From assembly GCA_030704615.1 (NCBI GenBank), contig CM060731.1, forward strand, positions 44,704,001 through 44,768,000: a stretch of 64,000 bases of DNA, given 5' to 3'. Made by a program: the position numbers and the translations under genes. The stretch is from Takakia lepidozioides. Lineage: Eukaryota; Streptophyta; Takakiopsida; Takakiales; Takakiaceae. The notes below the pieces were generated by a model. The model did not search any database. It saw only the letters and a program-made list of their open reading frames with translations, and was not told the DNA's origin. Within the stretch, counting starts at the first letter, position 1; each line of letters begins with the position of its first letter. Shown piece by piece: positions 1-10,690 of the stretch.

Positions 1-157
1 TTTTCAGTCTTATATGCGTTCATGATTACATCACTCTGTAGTGAAAAAAACCCTGTCATAGCGACTAGTCTTTAGGACTGCGTTTTGCAAGTCATATCCG
101 TGACTGCTTGCGTGACACCTGGAGTCCTACTGCAGAGAGGGTTGCAGTCACAACTAT

Positions 158-545
158 ATGACTAATATATGACTACATTGTCTGTTGAGCGCTGCCTACA
201 TGGAGAGGCTTCAGCGGGACACGTGCGCCACTGCGCAAGCGACACGTCATGCATTCATCAGGGGATCATATGACTATATGTCTGCAAAGTGATGCCTATA
301 TGGAGAGGCGACAGATGGACACGTGCGCCACTTCGAATTTGACATGTCACGACTTCTTGCCATGATCATATGACTACATGTCTGCACAGTGATTGCCTAC
401 ATAGAGAGGCGCTAGCGGGACACGTGTGCTATGGCAGATTTCACACGTAGTGACTACATGACTCGCTCATATGACTACAGGGATGTCTACATGGAGAGTT
501 GTTAGCGGGACACTTGTTGCACTTGAGATGTGACATGTGGCACAC
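158..545. repeat. Subterminal tandem repeats of the outer CACTA element
   Basis: About four diverged copies of a roughly 100-base unit are visible. Each has CATATGACTA near its start, a central TGCCTACATGGAGAGGC-like block and a GGACACGTG-like block followed by GACA(T/C)GT. One copy of the same unit occurs in the inner element near 6476-6570. In En/Spm elements subterminal repeats bind TnpA; that role here is inferred. Confidence 0.7.
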
Positions 546-639
546 AGACAAAATATATGACTAGCATATATGACTACGGATCTTTACACGTGGTGAAAAT
601 ATGGATAAAGAATGTCGTGTCATATACTGCCACGTGTTC

Positions 640-1128
640 TGGTTTGAGCAGGAGTGATGTCACGTGTCATCAAGATTGTTTTCCGAAATAATTTATATTT
701 TTAATGTTTATATTTTAATTTTTAGTTTTCATTTAATATTTAAAAGAACAGGGTGCAGCCTTGGAAAATTTTATTAAATGGTATTTTTTAATATTATTTT
801 AAAATGAAAGTGAATTAAATGATTTAAATTCTTCATTACATAGTGAAATTCCAACATGAAAACAGAATGGATCCCTCTTGCATACTATCAACCACAAGGA
901 GAATGAAAATAGTCAACTACAGGGCAATACAAGCCTTATAAATCACATTACAAAAATCCAAATGAGACCAATGTCCCAATGGACACCTCAAAAGCCACAA
1001 GGTCAAAAAATCCATGCCTCAAAAGGCCCAACAAAAAACAAGCAAACCCACACATGGGCTGAATTGTTGTAGCTAGTATGTTCTGGTGCTATTAGAATCA
1101 AGAACTCTGTTAAACAATGCAATACTGA
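640..1128. other. A/T-rich non-coding part of the outer CACTA element
   Basis: A/T-rich sequence between the subterminal repeats and the last tnpA-like exon. The short reading frame at 878-1072 has no recognisable features. I see no gene here. Confidence 0.5.
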
Positions 1129-4100
1129 CTATCCCTTCCGCAGCTCCATAAGTTTCAGTAACTTTAGACTCCAAAGTGTTGTCTGACCAACCACATGCCC
1201 CAACTCGGTATGTTTCCTAACACCATTCACATATGGTAGAGGGGTGTTACTGATACATGCCTCTTTGATGTACACACAGGCATAATCAAGGGGCACAGCA
1301 GGGTACCCGTAACCCACCACAGCACCTTGAAGAGCAACAATCAGCCCTACTCCACATTTCTTGCATTTGGAGTTCACATCCAACAGCCGAACCTCGTCAC
1401 CCACCCTGAACTGTGATCCCAACTCCACACAAAAAAGAACACGATGTGAAAACCCATGACATACACACGACTAGGACACTCAACATTTGCGAATTAAAGA
1501 AGCCCCAAGGTTGGAAAAAAATAAAACAAACAAGACAAGGGCCTGGACTTACTCCATTTGCAGTCTCGAGTGGTTGTGAGATCTCTTTTGGGGGGCTACT
1601 CGCCGGGTCGACACTCTTGCCCCTGGTCTGTACCGGCTTGTCGACAATATCACCTTTGTTTGTCACAAGTTCCTGTGTCACAGACCAGAGAACAACCAGG
1701 AAAGCAATGAGCAAACAGGAATAATGAATAGAAACAAAATCCAAGTATGAATCAAACAAAAAAAAACCAACATGAAAACCTGCAAAGAAAACCTAGCATT
1801 AATCAAGCAACCGAGGATAAGCATCCAGGAAAGCAATGCAATGAATGAACCCACAAAATTGTAGCCTCTGGAGCACTGTCAGAATGTTTGTACCTTCACA
1901 GTAGCAGTGTTGTATGGTTGTTGTCCGAAAACAGGCTGAGACTCCAAAAACTTGGGAATACTGGCAGCTTTCGATGCCTTCCACAAGAAAGGCCACAACA
2001 CCTCTATTAGATACTCATCAGTTGGTCAATCTGGTTGCACTTTCCATGGCTCTGGAAAAATCCCACTGAAGGGAGGATTGTTTGCCGCTTTTCTTGGTGT
2101 GTCATAACAGCGTGGTCTCAAAACTACCATCTTCTTGCCACACATCTTCCCCACAAAACCTTTGGGAAGGGATGCAGGCCCATTAGCAGAATGAAAAGAT
2201 TCACATAACAGACCATTTAAGTCCAGAATCAGTAAATGCTTCCTCACTGGTCCAGGAAGTAAACTGTCATTTGGCTTCAACATGTGAGCACGAGAAATAA
2301 AGCAACCTGCTTGTTTGTTTTGTCCCCGTCTGCATCTTCCTCCCCATTTAAACTCCCACATACCTGCATACCAGAATCCGGTGTGCCCGGCGGCTCTGTC
2401 ATCATTGCCCCCTGGACTGCTACTGCCTTTGTACGTGGCAAGGGCTGAATTTCCACGTGTACCTCACAGCTGGCCTTCCCTGTATCCTGCTGCTGCTCGG
2501 TCAAATTCAAAAGATCATCAGTGACAAGAAGACATAAGGGCTTAGAGTGAGCACCAGTTACCGTCTGAAATTGGGATTCCAAACATTTTGATACTGTCAC
2601 AGCAGACGCATCCATCGTAGATGTCACTGGTCCTGCGCCTGGTAGATTAATCCCCAATCAGGCCACAATGGCTTTCTGGTACTCAATCATGCTCTGCATC
2701 TGTAATTTTAAGTTTGCCATCTCACGTCCTTGTGATTCCACCAGTTTGTCCAAGCCATCCATCCTGCCACCTACTGTAGAATATGCGAGACTTCCCTCCC
2801 AAATCCATGAAAACTTGCCCCCAAGTATGAATCAAACAAAAAAACCTAGCATGAACAACCATTGGAAAGAAAACCCAGGCCAAAAGCCTTGAAAAAAACC
2901 CTAGCAACCTATGATGCAGCAACCACTCTAGCAAACGTGGAAAACACACTTACCCGCCTGTCACTCCCAGCTGACAACCGTGACACTGAACCCTCTTGAA
3001 TTTCATATAATGTAGGAGGGCACCCTGATAGTGTTTCCTGCAAATTAATTAGTCAGTAAGCAATGTGAGGGCTGACTATATACACATAGCAATTCAATGA
3101 GGAACAAAATACAGAGTCGTGATGATGCCACTTACCAAGTGCTTCCACCATTGTCTTCCCACCACGGCCAGTCTTGGTAGGATTCTGAATTGCACCATTT
3201 GCCTTCTTCATGTTGCCCGACACTTTGTGGAACACCTCTGTCTGCTAGTAACTTACAAGCTTGTTCCATACCTCGTCAGTAATGGGTTTCCCCTTACCAC
3301 CCAACCACGCAGTGTGTGCTTCATAACGCTGGCTCTTCATTATTCTGCCAATTGTTTGTTTTAGGTGGAAGTCTTTTAACTTGTGTGGCGTATATGAAAA
3401 TAGCTTAGCCAGGTGATCTCTGATTTCGTATACAACTTCATCAGGTTGGTTGTTGATGGCAAGGGAACAATCTAGCTTGCGATAAGCCTGTCCTTTAAGG
3501 GCAGCGTGCCATACATTCCAGGTCTGACCATATGGGGCTCCTTTGAGGTTCGTCACAATCACCGTGGGATGAAGACCTGCAGCTATTCTCTCTTCCTTCA
3601 CCTTGGTAGCTTCAATTTTGGCTGAGCTATTAGCCCACCTTAAAGCATTGGTTCTATCATTCTTTGAAACGGCACCCTCCCCTCCTTCAGAGACCTCCGT
3701 GTGCTCAGGAGAATTTAAAGCAGGATCCTGCCAAGTAGGGACTGGTGGCCATGGCTGTTGGCCAGAAGGCCGAGGACCATACTGGCCATACTGTCCATAA
3801 GCAAGAGGATATTTCGGTGGTCTGCCACCCCCATAGCTATTAGGGGGTGGCAAATATGGTGGAGGAGGATATTGGCCATACTGCCCATATGGAGGAGCAT
3901 CATATTGACCCTGACCATACTGAGTGCCAGACTGTGGGTACTGAGGCATACCATAATAAGGTGGGGGTACTGGTGGCACAGAACCCACAACGATGGGAGA
4001 GTTAGGGCCACCTCTTGCGTTCTTGTGGGCGCCATCTCCATTGCTAGCAGCAGGGATCGTGGATCTAGTGCGCTTGTGCTTGCCCTGAAAAGAAATTCCC

Positions 4101-5429
4101 CCAGTACAATGTGGGTGATTACACATACATATAGGCAGCAAGCAGCAAATCCTTGAATTCAAGATAACAAACTGGAAGCACATATCATTTGTAAAGACAA
4201 GATTACCCAAAACTCAGTATGATCTTGGGCAGTAAATCTCCCAAATTTGATTGGCCCCAATGATGTCCTCCCAGTACATTTTTGAACCCTCTTAGGTATG
4301 AGGTGTTCCTGAAATCCATAGCAAGAATTCAAATGGACAAACCTGATGGGTCCATGAGAAGTATCCCTCCAAGTTTTATTGATATTTTGGGTGCATAAAT
4401 AACCCAAGTATCTCTATAAGTAGCCATTGTAGCTTAGTACCAGGACGTTGATTTCATGGGGCAAAGAATTTGAACACACCTGAAGTCTACATTGGCCTGA
4501 CATCATGCCTTTGGCACTTCAACTTGTCTAGTGGAAAATCATTTGTGATTGTGCCTTGGCTGACCCCTGCATTGTCCAACTTCCCTGTCTTGACAGACAT
4601 ACCCTATCTCTTCATGATCTTACCATACCATATCTCTTCGTGATTTTACAAAAATATACATAATTTGAATCATGGTCATTGTGAAGAACTATAAATCACA
4701 GACGGAGAAGGTGTTCGTAGTGTAGATGATGGGCGTTTTTGTCCTGCGACATGAGCATGGGCATGTTCTCCTCGGCTTGCCGTGGCATCCGCCGACGACA
4801 CAGTCGCCTCGCACTGGCGTGGGAGGAGTGGATCGTCATCATCGTCCTCAGAAGAGCCCTCATGCAGAATCGTAGTCTTCATCGTCTTCAGTCTGACACT
4901 TTGCCTTGCAGGACCTTGATCCCTAGCTTTTTCCTTCGGAGCGCGTGGCTTGCGAGGGCGATTCGCTCCCGCAAGCCTGTATAAACACCTCCATGACCTC
5001 CCTCTCAAACAATCACAAACAAATGCAAGCATACATACCCTAATACTCTTAAGCCTACGCTGAACCACAACCGCACCCTACCAGGACGTAATGGCTGCCA
5101 CGAATGCCGGCGGACATCTCCCGCCTAATGACACACCCTCCTCAAACCTAATCGTCACTCACTGCATGTTGTTTGCCTCTCTGTTTGTACAAGTCGCAGC
5201 TACTCACCCCCATTTGTGTTGTGAAGCTTATGATCGTTGTAGGAAGGTTAGAGGATAAGGCGAATCGCAAGTTTAGTGGGTGGGTAACCAAAGTCAGGAA
5301 CTAAACTCACCCATCTATTGACTGCTTGAACGTTGCTTCCACCTCCTTTATGGCAGCAATCCGGCGCTCTCGGAACTTCTCATACTCAGTGAGAGGGACT
5401 GTCACTTCGAAGACCTTCCGCTTCACCAT
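1129..5429 (-). pseudogene. tnpA / Transposase_24-like gene of the outer CACTA element
   Basis: Exons inferred from splice motifs: 5429-5311 (start MVKRKVFEV, then a YEKFRERRIAAIKE segment), 4976 to about 4680 (RPRKP, ARQSVRLK, acidic run), about 4084-3130 (Pro/Tyr/Gln-rich stretch, then a Transposase_24-like domain), 3037-2954, 2773-2364 (coiled-coil-like), about 2310-2026, about 1680-1551 and 1428-1129. The last exon resembles the C-terminal domain of plant En/Spm-associated proteins (VGDEVRLLDV ... LPYV ... VVGQTTLW). TnpA-type proteins bind subterminal repeats and assist transposition; that is family knowledge. Two in-frame stops fall where tryptophan is plausible: TAG at 3242-3244, just before QTEVFHKVSG, and TGA near 2655. 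It starts only 125 bases from the divergent tnp2 start. Exon borders are approximate. Confidence 0.6.
2026..2310 (-). pseudogene. FCP1/HAD-like phosphatase fragment inside the tnpA-like gene
   Basis: On the minus strand this stretch reads RKHLLILDLNGLLCE, then a spacer and KMVVLRPRC. This resembles the start of the FCP1-homology HAD domain of plant phosphatase-like proteins (LLVLDLNGLL ... V.KRP). The rest of the HAD domain is not found nearby. It lies between tnpA-like exons, so it may be a captured host-gene piece or an alternative exon. The DLNG form lacks the second aspartate of a classical DxDx(T/V) motif. The assignment rests on motif similarity alone. Confidence 0.4.
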
Positions 5430-5554
5430 GGACACTCAGAAACGATACTTATAGTATACTATAGATATAGAAATAGCACATTGGCAGCTGGTGCAAAATA
5501 AGAGACAATGCACTGTGCGTAGCATGCAAAGAAGGAAGGGGTGACGTTCAAAGC
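5430..5554. promoter_or_regulatory. Shared 125-base spacer between divergent tnpA-like and tnp2 starts
   Basis: The tnpA-like ATG (minus, 5429-5427) and the first tnp2 ATG (plus, 5555) point away from each other with 125 bases between. The spacer contains an A/T-rich run (TATAGTATACTATAGATATAG, 5451-5471) that could serve as TATA elements in either direction. Bidirectional promoter activity is inferred from position only. Confidence 0.4.
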
Positions 5555-6659
5555 ATGCACAGTGCAGGTGGCGACCGGATGCGTAGGCGTAGAATAGATG
5601 ACCGTCTATGGCGAATGGAAGAAGCTTATGCCACAAGGAATGGGCATACAAAAATGCTATGCAACTGCGATGAGTGTCATGGAGGAAAAATACTGTTGTT
5701 GGAAATAGTGAGGAATCATTACATGATACACGGGAGGGATCCTCTTCTCCAACGTTGTTCTCTTCCGGTACGATCGCCACTTTCTCTTCAGCACTTTAGT
5801 TTGAATTTTGAATGCAACGATCATCTTCTCCACATGTCGACATTTCGTTGGGTGATTGTAGTCAAGAAGTCATAAGATACAGACGTGACTATGACTACGC
5901 CACTTCCGTTATCACTTTAATTAATGCACATGTCGTGTTTTCATTGGTCATGTGTAGTCATGTAGTCATATATGACTAACTAAGTAACTGCAACTATGAC
6001 TTCAATGGCTACAAATGTCGTGTTTTGATTGGGTGTATATTCATAAGATATGTACGTAAATATGACTGCATCACTGCAACGTCACCGTGCCTCCTATGTC
6101 ATAATATGAACAAGTGTCACATCGTTGTTGGTCCACTCACAAGATGACTATTGGGATGCAATGATGTGAATATTCAGATGATGAAGACGAAGGCCCTGCG
6201 GCACAGCAGGAGCCCAATGTCACAGAGAACGCAGATGAGAGTGGTGGATTGGAGGTAGAAATCACTACAACAAATGAGCGTTTTTATGACTGCACATATG
6301 ACTATTTTTTCAGTCCTATATGCGTTCATGACTACATCACTCTGCAGTGAAAAAAGCCCTATCATAGCGACTAGTCTTTAGGACTGCATTTTGCAAGTCA
6401 TAGCCGTGACTGCGTGCGTGGCACCTGGAGTCATGATGTAGAGAGGATGTAGTCACAACTATATGATTTATATATGACTAACTATATGACTACATGTCTA
6501 CAAAGTATAACTCCATTGGAGAGGCGTCAGAGAGACATATGTAGCACTCCGGATGTGACACGTGTCCACGTGGACAACATATATGACCCACACGTGGGAA
6601 AGAATATCGTATCATATAATGTCACGTTGCCATGATGTAGTCATGAGTATATAACTTCA

Positions 6660-7160
6660 TGACTAAAGAGGTTTTTTAATAATATTTTAATTTAATAAAT
6701 TAAATCATACAATTATAATATTTAGATTATTAATTGATTTAAATTCTCATTAGGTTTCTAGGAAAATAGAATGGAAGCCATTGTTGTCTTTTATTCTTAT
6801 TTTTATTTTTGTTAACAAAGAGGGACAGTGGGGGACAGTGGCCTCCAGAACTTTATAGGTAATGGACATAAAATGTCCTTGGATACAAAGAGGAAAAATA
6901 ACCTCTGGATAGAGTGCCATAGAGGCTGAAAGAGGAAGACACAACTTCGCGTACCAAGACAAGAAAGAGTAGTAAGAAGGAAGGCAAGCAAAGAAGGGGG
7001 TCTACATAGAGCTAAAGAGTCTAGCAGGAAAAGAGACTGCAGCCAGAAACTACTGCCATAACTTGGAAACAGAAAGGCACCGAGCTAAGGAGAAGAACTG
7101 AAAATCAGCTAACAATGTCATAAGAAAGCTGGGCCCTAGCCTTCCACTTCCTAAAAGATC
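6660..7160. other. Non-coding left arm of the nested CACTA element
   Basis: A/T-rich sequence then purine-rich sequence between the subterminal repeats and the first captured fragment. No coding signal recognised. Confidence 0.4.
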
Positions 7161-8108
7161 TACAGATGGAGAGACATCCCTGCAGGGGTCGTGCTCTTCA
7201 GCTCAAGACCAACCAATTGATCATCTATCCATGCAGGTTTCTTGTAGCTATCCTTCCACAGGGAATCATAGGTAATCTGGAGATTGAAATCCGGCCCTCT
7301 TGGATGAATCTGGACCCATGCACTCTATCCCTGCTCCTTCAGCTATCCATGCCTTTGCACAAATCATGTATATATCATTGCCTTGCTCCTAGCAGCTGAC
7401 AATGACAGCCTAGAATTGTTCCAGCAAACACCCCAACCCTACTTACCATACTCGCTGACTTGTGTCTACTTCCAACAAGCATTCACTTTTTTGCCTCGAT
7501 TGTTCCACCATTGACTAGGGTCGGAAATGTATTCTTTGGAACAGAGCTTCTCCTCGTCTCTGTTATCTGTTTTTTCAATACTTTCCTGTCGACCACATTG
7601 GCAATAACATGTCAAAATCATTCCAAAACCACCAGAGATCCACCAACACGGAGCTAACTTGTAGAATTCAACATGAAAATATAGGGACGACTCTGATAGC
7701 AGGGGAAAACAGGGTGGAATATGTTGAAGAAAGTACCTTCATTAGTAGTGTCTTGTTCTATCAATTGTGCTGTTGCCGCTGTTTCTAGTAGACCATCTAC
7801 CCACTTGTAGCCGCTGTGCTATTGAAGAAGGTGTCTTCGTTACCAGTGCCTGATTTATCAATTGTGCCGCTGCTACGGCAAATTCCAGTTGACCATCTAC
7901 CCATGCAGGTTTCTTGTAGCTATCCTTCGACACATGGAATCATAGGTAATTTGGAGCTTGAAATCTGGCCCTCTTACATGAATCTGGACCCACACTCTAT
8001 CCGTGCTCCTTCACCTATCCATGCCTCTGCACAAATCATGCATAAATCCTTACCTTGCTGCTAGCAGCTGACAATGACAGCCTATATTTGTTCTAGGAAA
8101 CAACCAAC

Positions 8109-8620
8109 TCAACTTATCACACGATCTCGTTCAGCCCTAGTGTTGAAGGCTCCCTCCACATCCTCAATGCTCCCACATTTGGCATACATGTCCACGAGGT
8201 ATTGTTCAGAATCACATATGGTACAATTCCAGCTTTGGTGATGCAACCATGAACCTCTTTGCCCTTTTCCAGGGCTGCCAGGCTTGCACACGCACTGCAA
8301 ACACGCACTAAAATGATGTGGTCGAGCTTCACCCCTTCCCCCATCATTGGCTCATAGGTATCCAAACCTCCATCCTGCACCCCTGCTGTGCATACCCTGC
8401 AAGCATCGCACTCCACGACACCACATCTCGTTTAGCCATAGTGTTGAACACTCCCTTGACATTGGCATATATGTCCAGAATTAGGGGATGTTCAGAATGA
8501 CATCTGGTTATAAAATTCCAGGGCTGCCAGCCTTCATACACTCCTATGATCATGCTGACCCTACCAAGTCCCTTGTAAACGACCAAGAGGTCCATGCCCA
8601 ATGGAGACATCATCACATTT
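8109..8620 (-). pseudogene. PPR (PLS-type) gene fragment A within the nested CACTA element
   Basis: Minus-strand frames contain degenerate pentatricopeptide pieces: VVSWSAMLAGYAQQG, MMGEGVKLDHIILV, ACASLAALEKGKEVHG and a WTCMPNVGALRM piece corresponding to a DMYAKCG motif. These are diagnostic of PLS-class PPR proteins that act in organelle RNA editing or processing. Several frameshifts separate the pieces. The block lies between the two halves of the second OSB motif. Confidence 0.7.
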
Positions 8621-9046
8621 TAAGCTGGAATGGCTCCAAGAGTCATACTGAACAGTATTCTATTTTTCCCCTGCCTCCTTGCCCCCTGCCTTTCCCCATC
8701 CTGCAACTGAAAGAGGCTCTACAAACTTCAACCAGCTAGGCATAATTTCAGCATATTCAGATACCTAAGTCCCCTGTCTCAAGCATAAGAGCATCAAGCT
8801 GAAAGGCCTGCAAACTGAAAATCAGGTGCATATGCTCACATTATATTAAGTGGATTGAAGGCATTAAATGCTTTTCTACACAACACCCTTGTCAACATGT
8901 ATGTTAAGTGTGGTAGCTCGTGGATGCACTTGTAGTTGTCCCACCCCGAGTTTAAATTTCAGTCTAGTGACGAGGGCAGGTAGGCCATTGAGATAGTCCT
9001 TAAGGTCCTTGCCCATGTCACATATTCGAAACAAGTTTAGGGAGGT

Positions 9047-9558
9047 TTAATGCCTAAATGTATTTCCACTGGACAGTGTGAGGGCATCAGAGGAGGAGAG
9101 AGAGAGAGAGAGAGAGTCACCGGGGAAGGTGGTCATCATGGTACTCCAAGACACCACATCTTGTTCAGCCATGTTGTTGAACACTCCCTTTGCATCCTTG
9201 CTACACCTACATTTGTCATACATATTGTCCACCAGGGGAGTGTTCAAAATGACATCTAGTACATTTGCAGCTTTGACGATGCAACCATGGACCTTCTGCC
9301 CTTTTCCAGGGCTGCCAGGCCTACACACGCATTGCAAACACATACACACGTTATGTGGTCGGGCTTCAGTATCCCTTCCCTCATAATTTGCCCATAGGTC
9401 TCCAAAGCCTCCATCCCACGCCCCTGTTGTGCATACCCTGCAAACATCGCACTCCATGACACCACATCTCGTTCAGCCATAGTGTTGAACACTCCCTTTG
9501 CATCCTCGATGCACCCACATTTGACATATATGTCCACCAAGGCAGGGGCAGTGTTCAA
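9047..9558 (-). pseudogene. PPR (PLS-type) gene fragment B within the nested CACTA element
   Basis: A second, diverged copy of fragment A: ALVDIYVKCGCIEDAKGVFN, ERDVVSWSAMFAGYAQQGRG, EGILKPDHITCV, NACVGLAALEKGR, then frameshifted LVDNMYDKCRC and EQDVVSWSTMM. It covers about three PPR motifs and is broken by frameshifts. The similarity to fragment A indicates duplication inside or before capture by the transposon. Confidence 0.75.
9095..9118. repeat. GA microsatellite
   Basis: A run of about eleven GA dinucleotides inside the captured region. Confidence 0.9.
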
Positions 9559-10559
9559 AATGACATCTAGTAATTTGACAGGTATTCACATTTTTGCCTT
9601 GGTTGTCCCACCATTGACTGGGGTCAGAAAAGTATTCATTCCAAAGCTTCTCCTCATCTCTGTTACATCTTTTGGATACTTTCCTGTTGTCACATTGGCA
9701 ATATCATATCAAAGTCACTCCAAACTATCCCAGGTTCACTCAACCAACTAACTTGCAGAATTCAACATGGAAATTTAGGGCCGATTCTGATAAGAGGGAA
9801 AAACAGGGTGAAATGTGTTGAAAAACGTGCCTTCATTAGCAGACCATTTTCTCATTAGCAGATTTCTTGTAGCTATTGATCCACGGGGAATCAGAACTAA
9901 TCTTGTGTTTGAAATCCGGCCCTCTTGGATGAACCTGGACCTCTATCCCTGGTCCTTCAGCTACCCCTGTCTGTGTACAAATCATGAATACTTGTTGCTA
10001 GCAGCTGACACTGACGGCGTGAAGTTCTTCCAGCAAACCCCAACCCTAATTATTACATTAGTTCTAATTCTAAATTGCATCTACTTCTCTCTAGTGTAGT
10101 CCAACATGCATTCACCTTTTTGTCTCCATTGTCCCACCATTGACTGGGGTCGGAAAAGTGTTCATTCCAAAGCTTCTCCTCATCTCTATTACCTGTTTTT
10201 GGATACTTTCATGCTGCCAAACAGGGCAAAACAGGCTGAAAGAGGTCAAAGAAGAAGGTATCCTCACCACATTGTCCTTTACCTTGTGTCATGACCTATA
10301 GAGGATTTGACCGACCATCAGCCCAAAAGGACCCCTTGTGTGTGCTGCTTGTATCTGTAGTCAGGTAATGTTGGATTGGTATGTGAGATCGAACCACCAC
10401 GGTCGAGCTGAGCAGGCAGAGATTGAAACACGGCCTGCTAAGACCAAGCTGACTCTCCCAAGAACGGCGAGCGTCTCCTCGTCTCGTCTCTCTCCCAAAA
10501 ACGGCGAGCTCACAAGAATGTTGGGATCTTCTCCTCGTCTCCTCTCCTCCTCCTCTCCT

Positions 10560-10690
10560 CCTTCCTGCATCATTTGCTCAAGAGTAGGAAGGTCTGCAAA
10601 GCCTCCATCCCACGCCCCTCCATATCCTGCGATCACCGCGTTCCATGACACAACATCAAATAGATGGTGAAACGCAGGAGACAAAAAAGC
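10560..10690 (-). pseudogene. PPR fragment C within the nested CACTA element
   Basis: Minus frame reads DVVSWNAVIAGYGGAWDGGF then LEQMMQEGG, which is one PPR motif and part of the next. It then runs into GA-rich low-complexity sequence. This is a third piece of the same PPR source as fragments A and B. Confidence 0.6.

Larger units (their letters stand above)
7215..10215 (-). pseudogene. OSB-like (organellar ssDNA-binding) fragments with three PDF motifs
   Basis: On the minus strand three copies of a split PDF-type motif are visible. First halves lie near 10215-10110, 9690-9570 and 7590-7478 and read like DEEKLWNEYFSDPSQWWDN. Second halves lie near 9935-9850, 7975-7890 and 7300-7215 and read like RGPDFKHKISSDSPWINSYKK. 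Together they match the W..(F/Y)F.DPS.WWDN ... PDFKHK...LW pattern of plant OSB proteins, which bind single-stranded DNA in mitochondria and plastids and carry one to three such motifs. Each motif is split at the same place, after KVN(A/T)C, suggesting a conserved intron. No N-terminal SSB-like domain was seen. Copy 2 has a frameshift and copy 3 an early stop. Confidence 0.65.

Noticed and set aside
1-600. CRISPR-like array
   Set aside because: Repeats are diverged with no constant-length spacers; they are CACTA subterminal repeats.
8109-9558. Functional PPR genes
   Set aside because: Frames are short and shifted, and the pieces lie inside a CACTA element.
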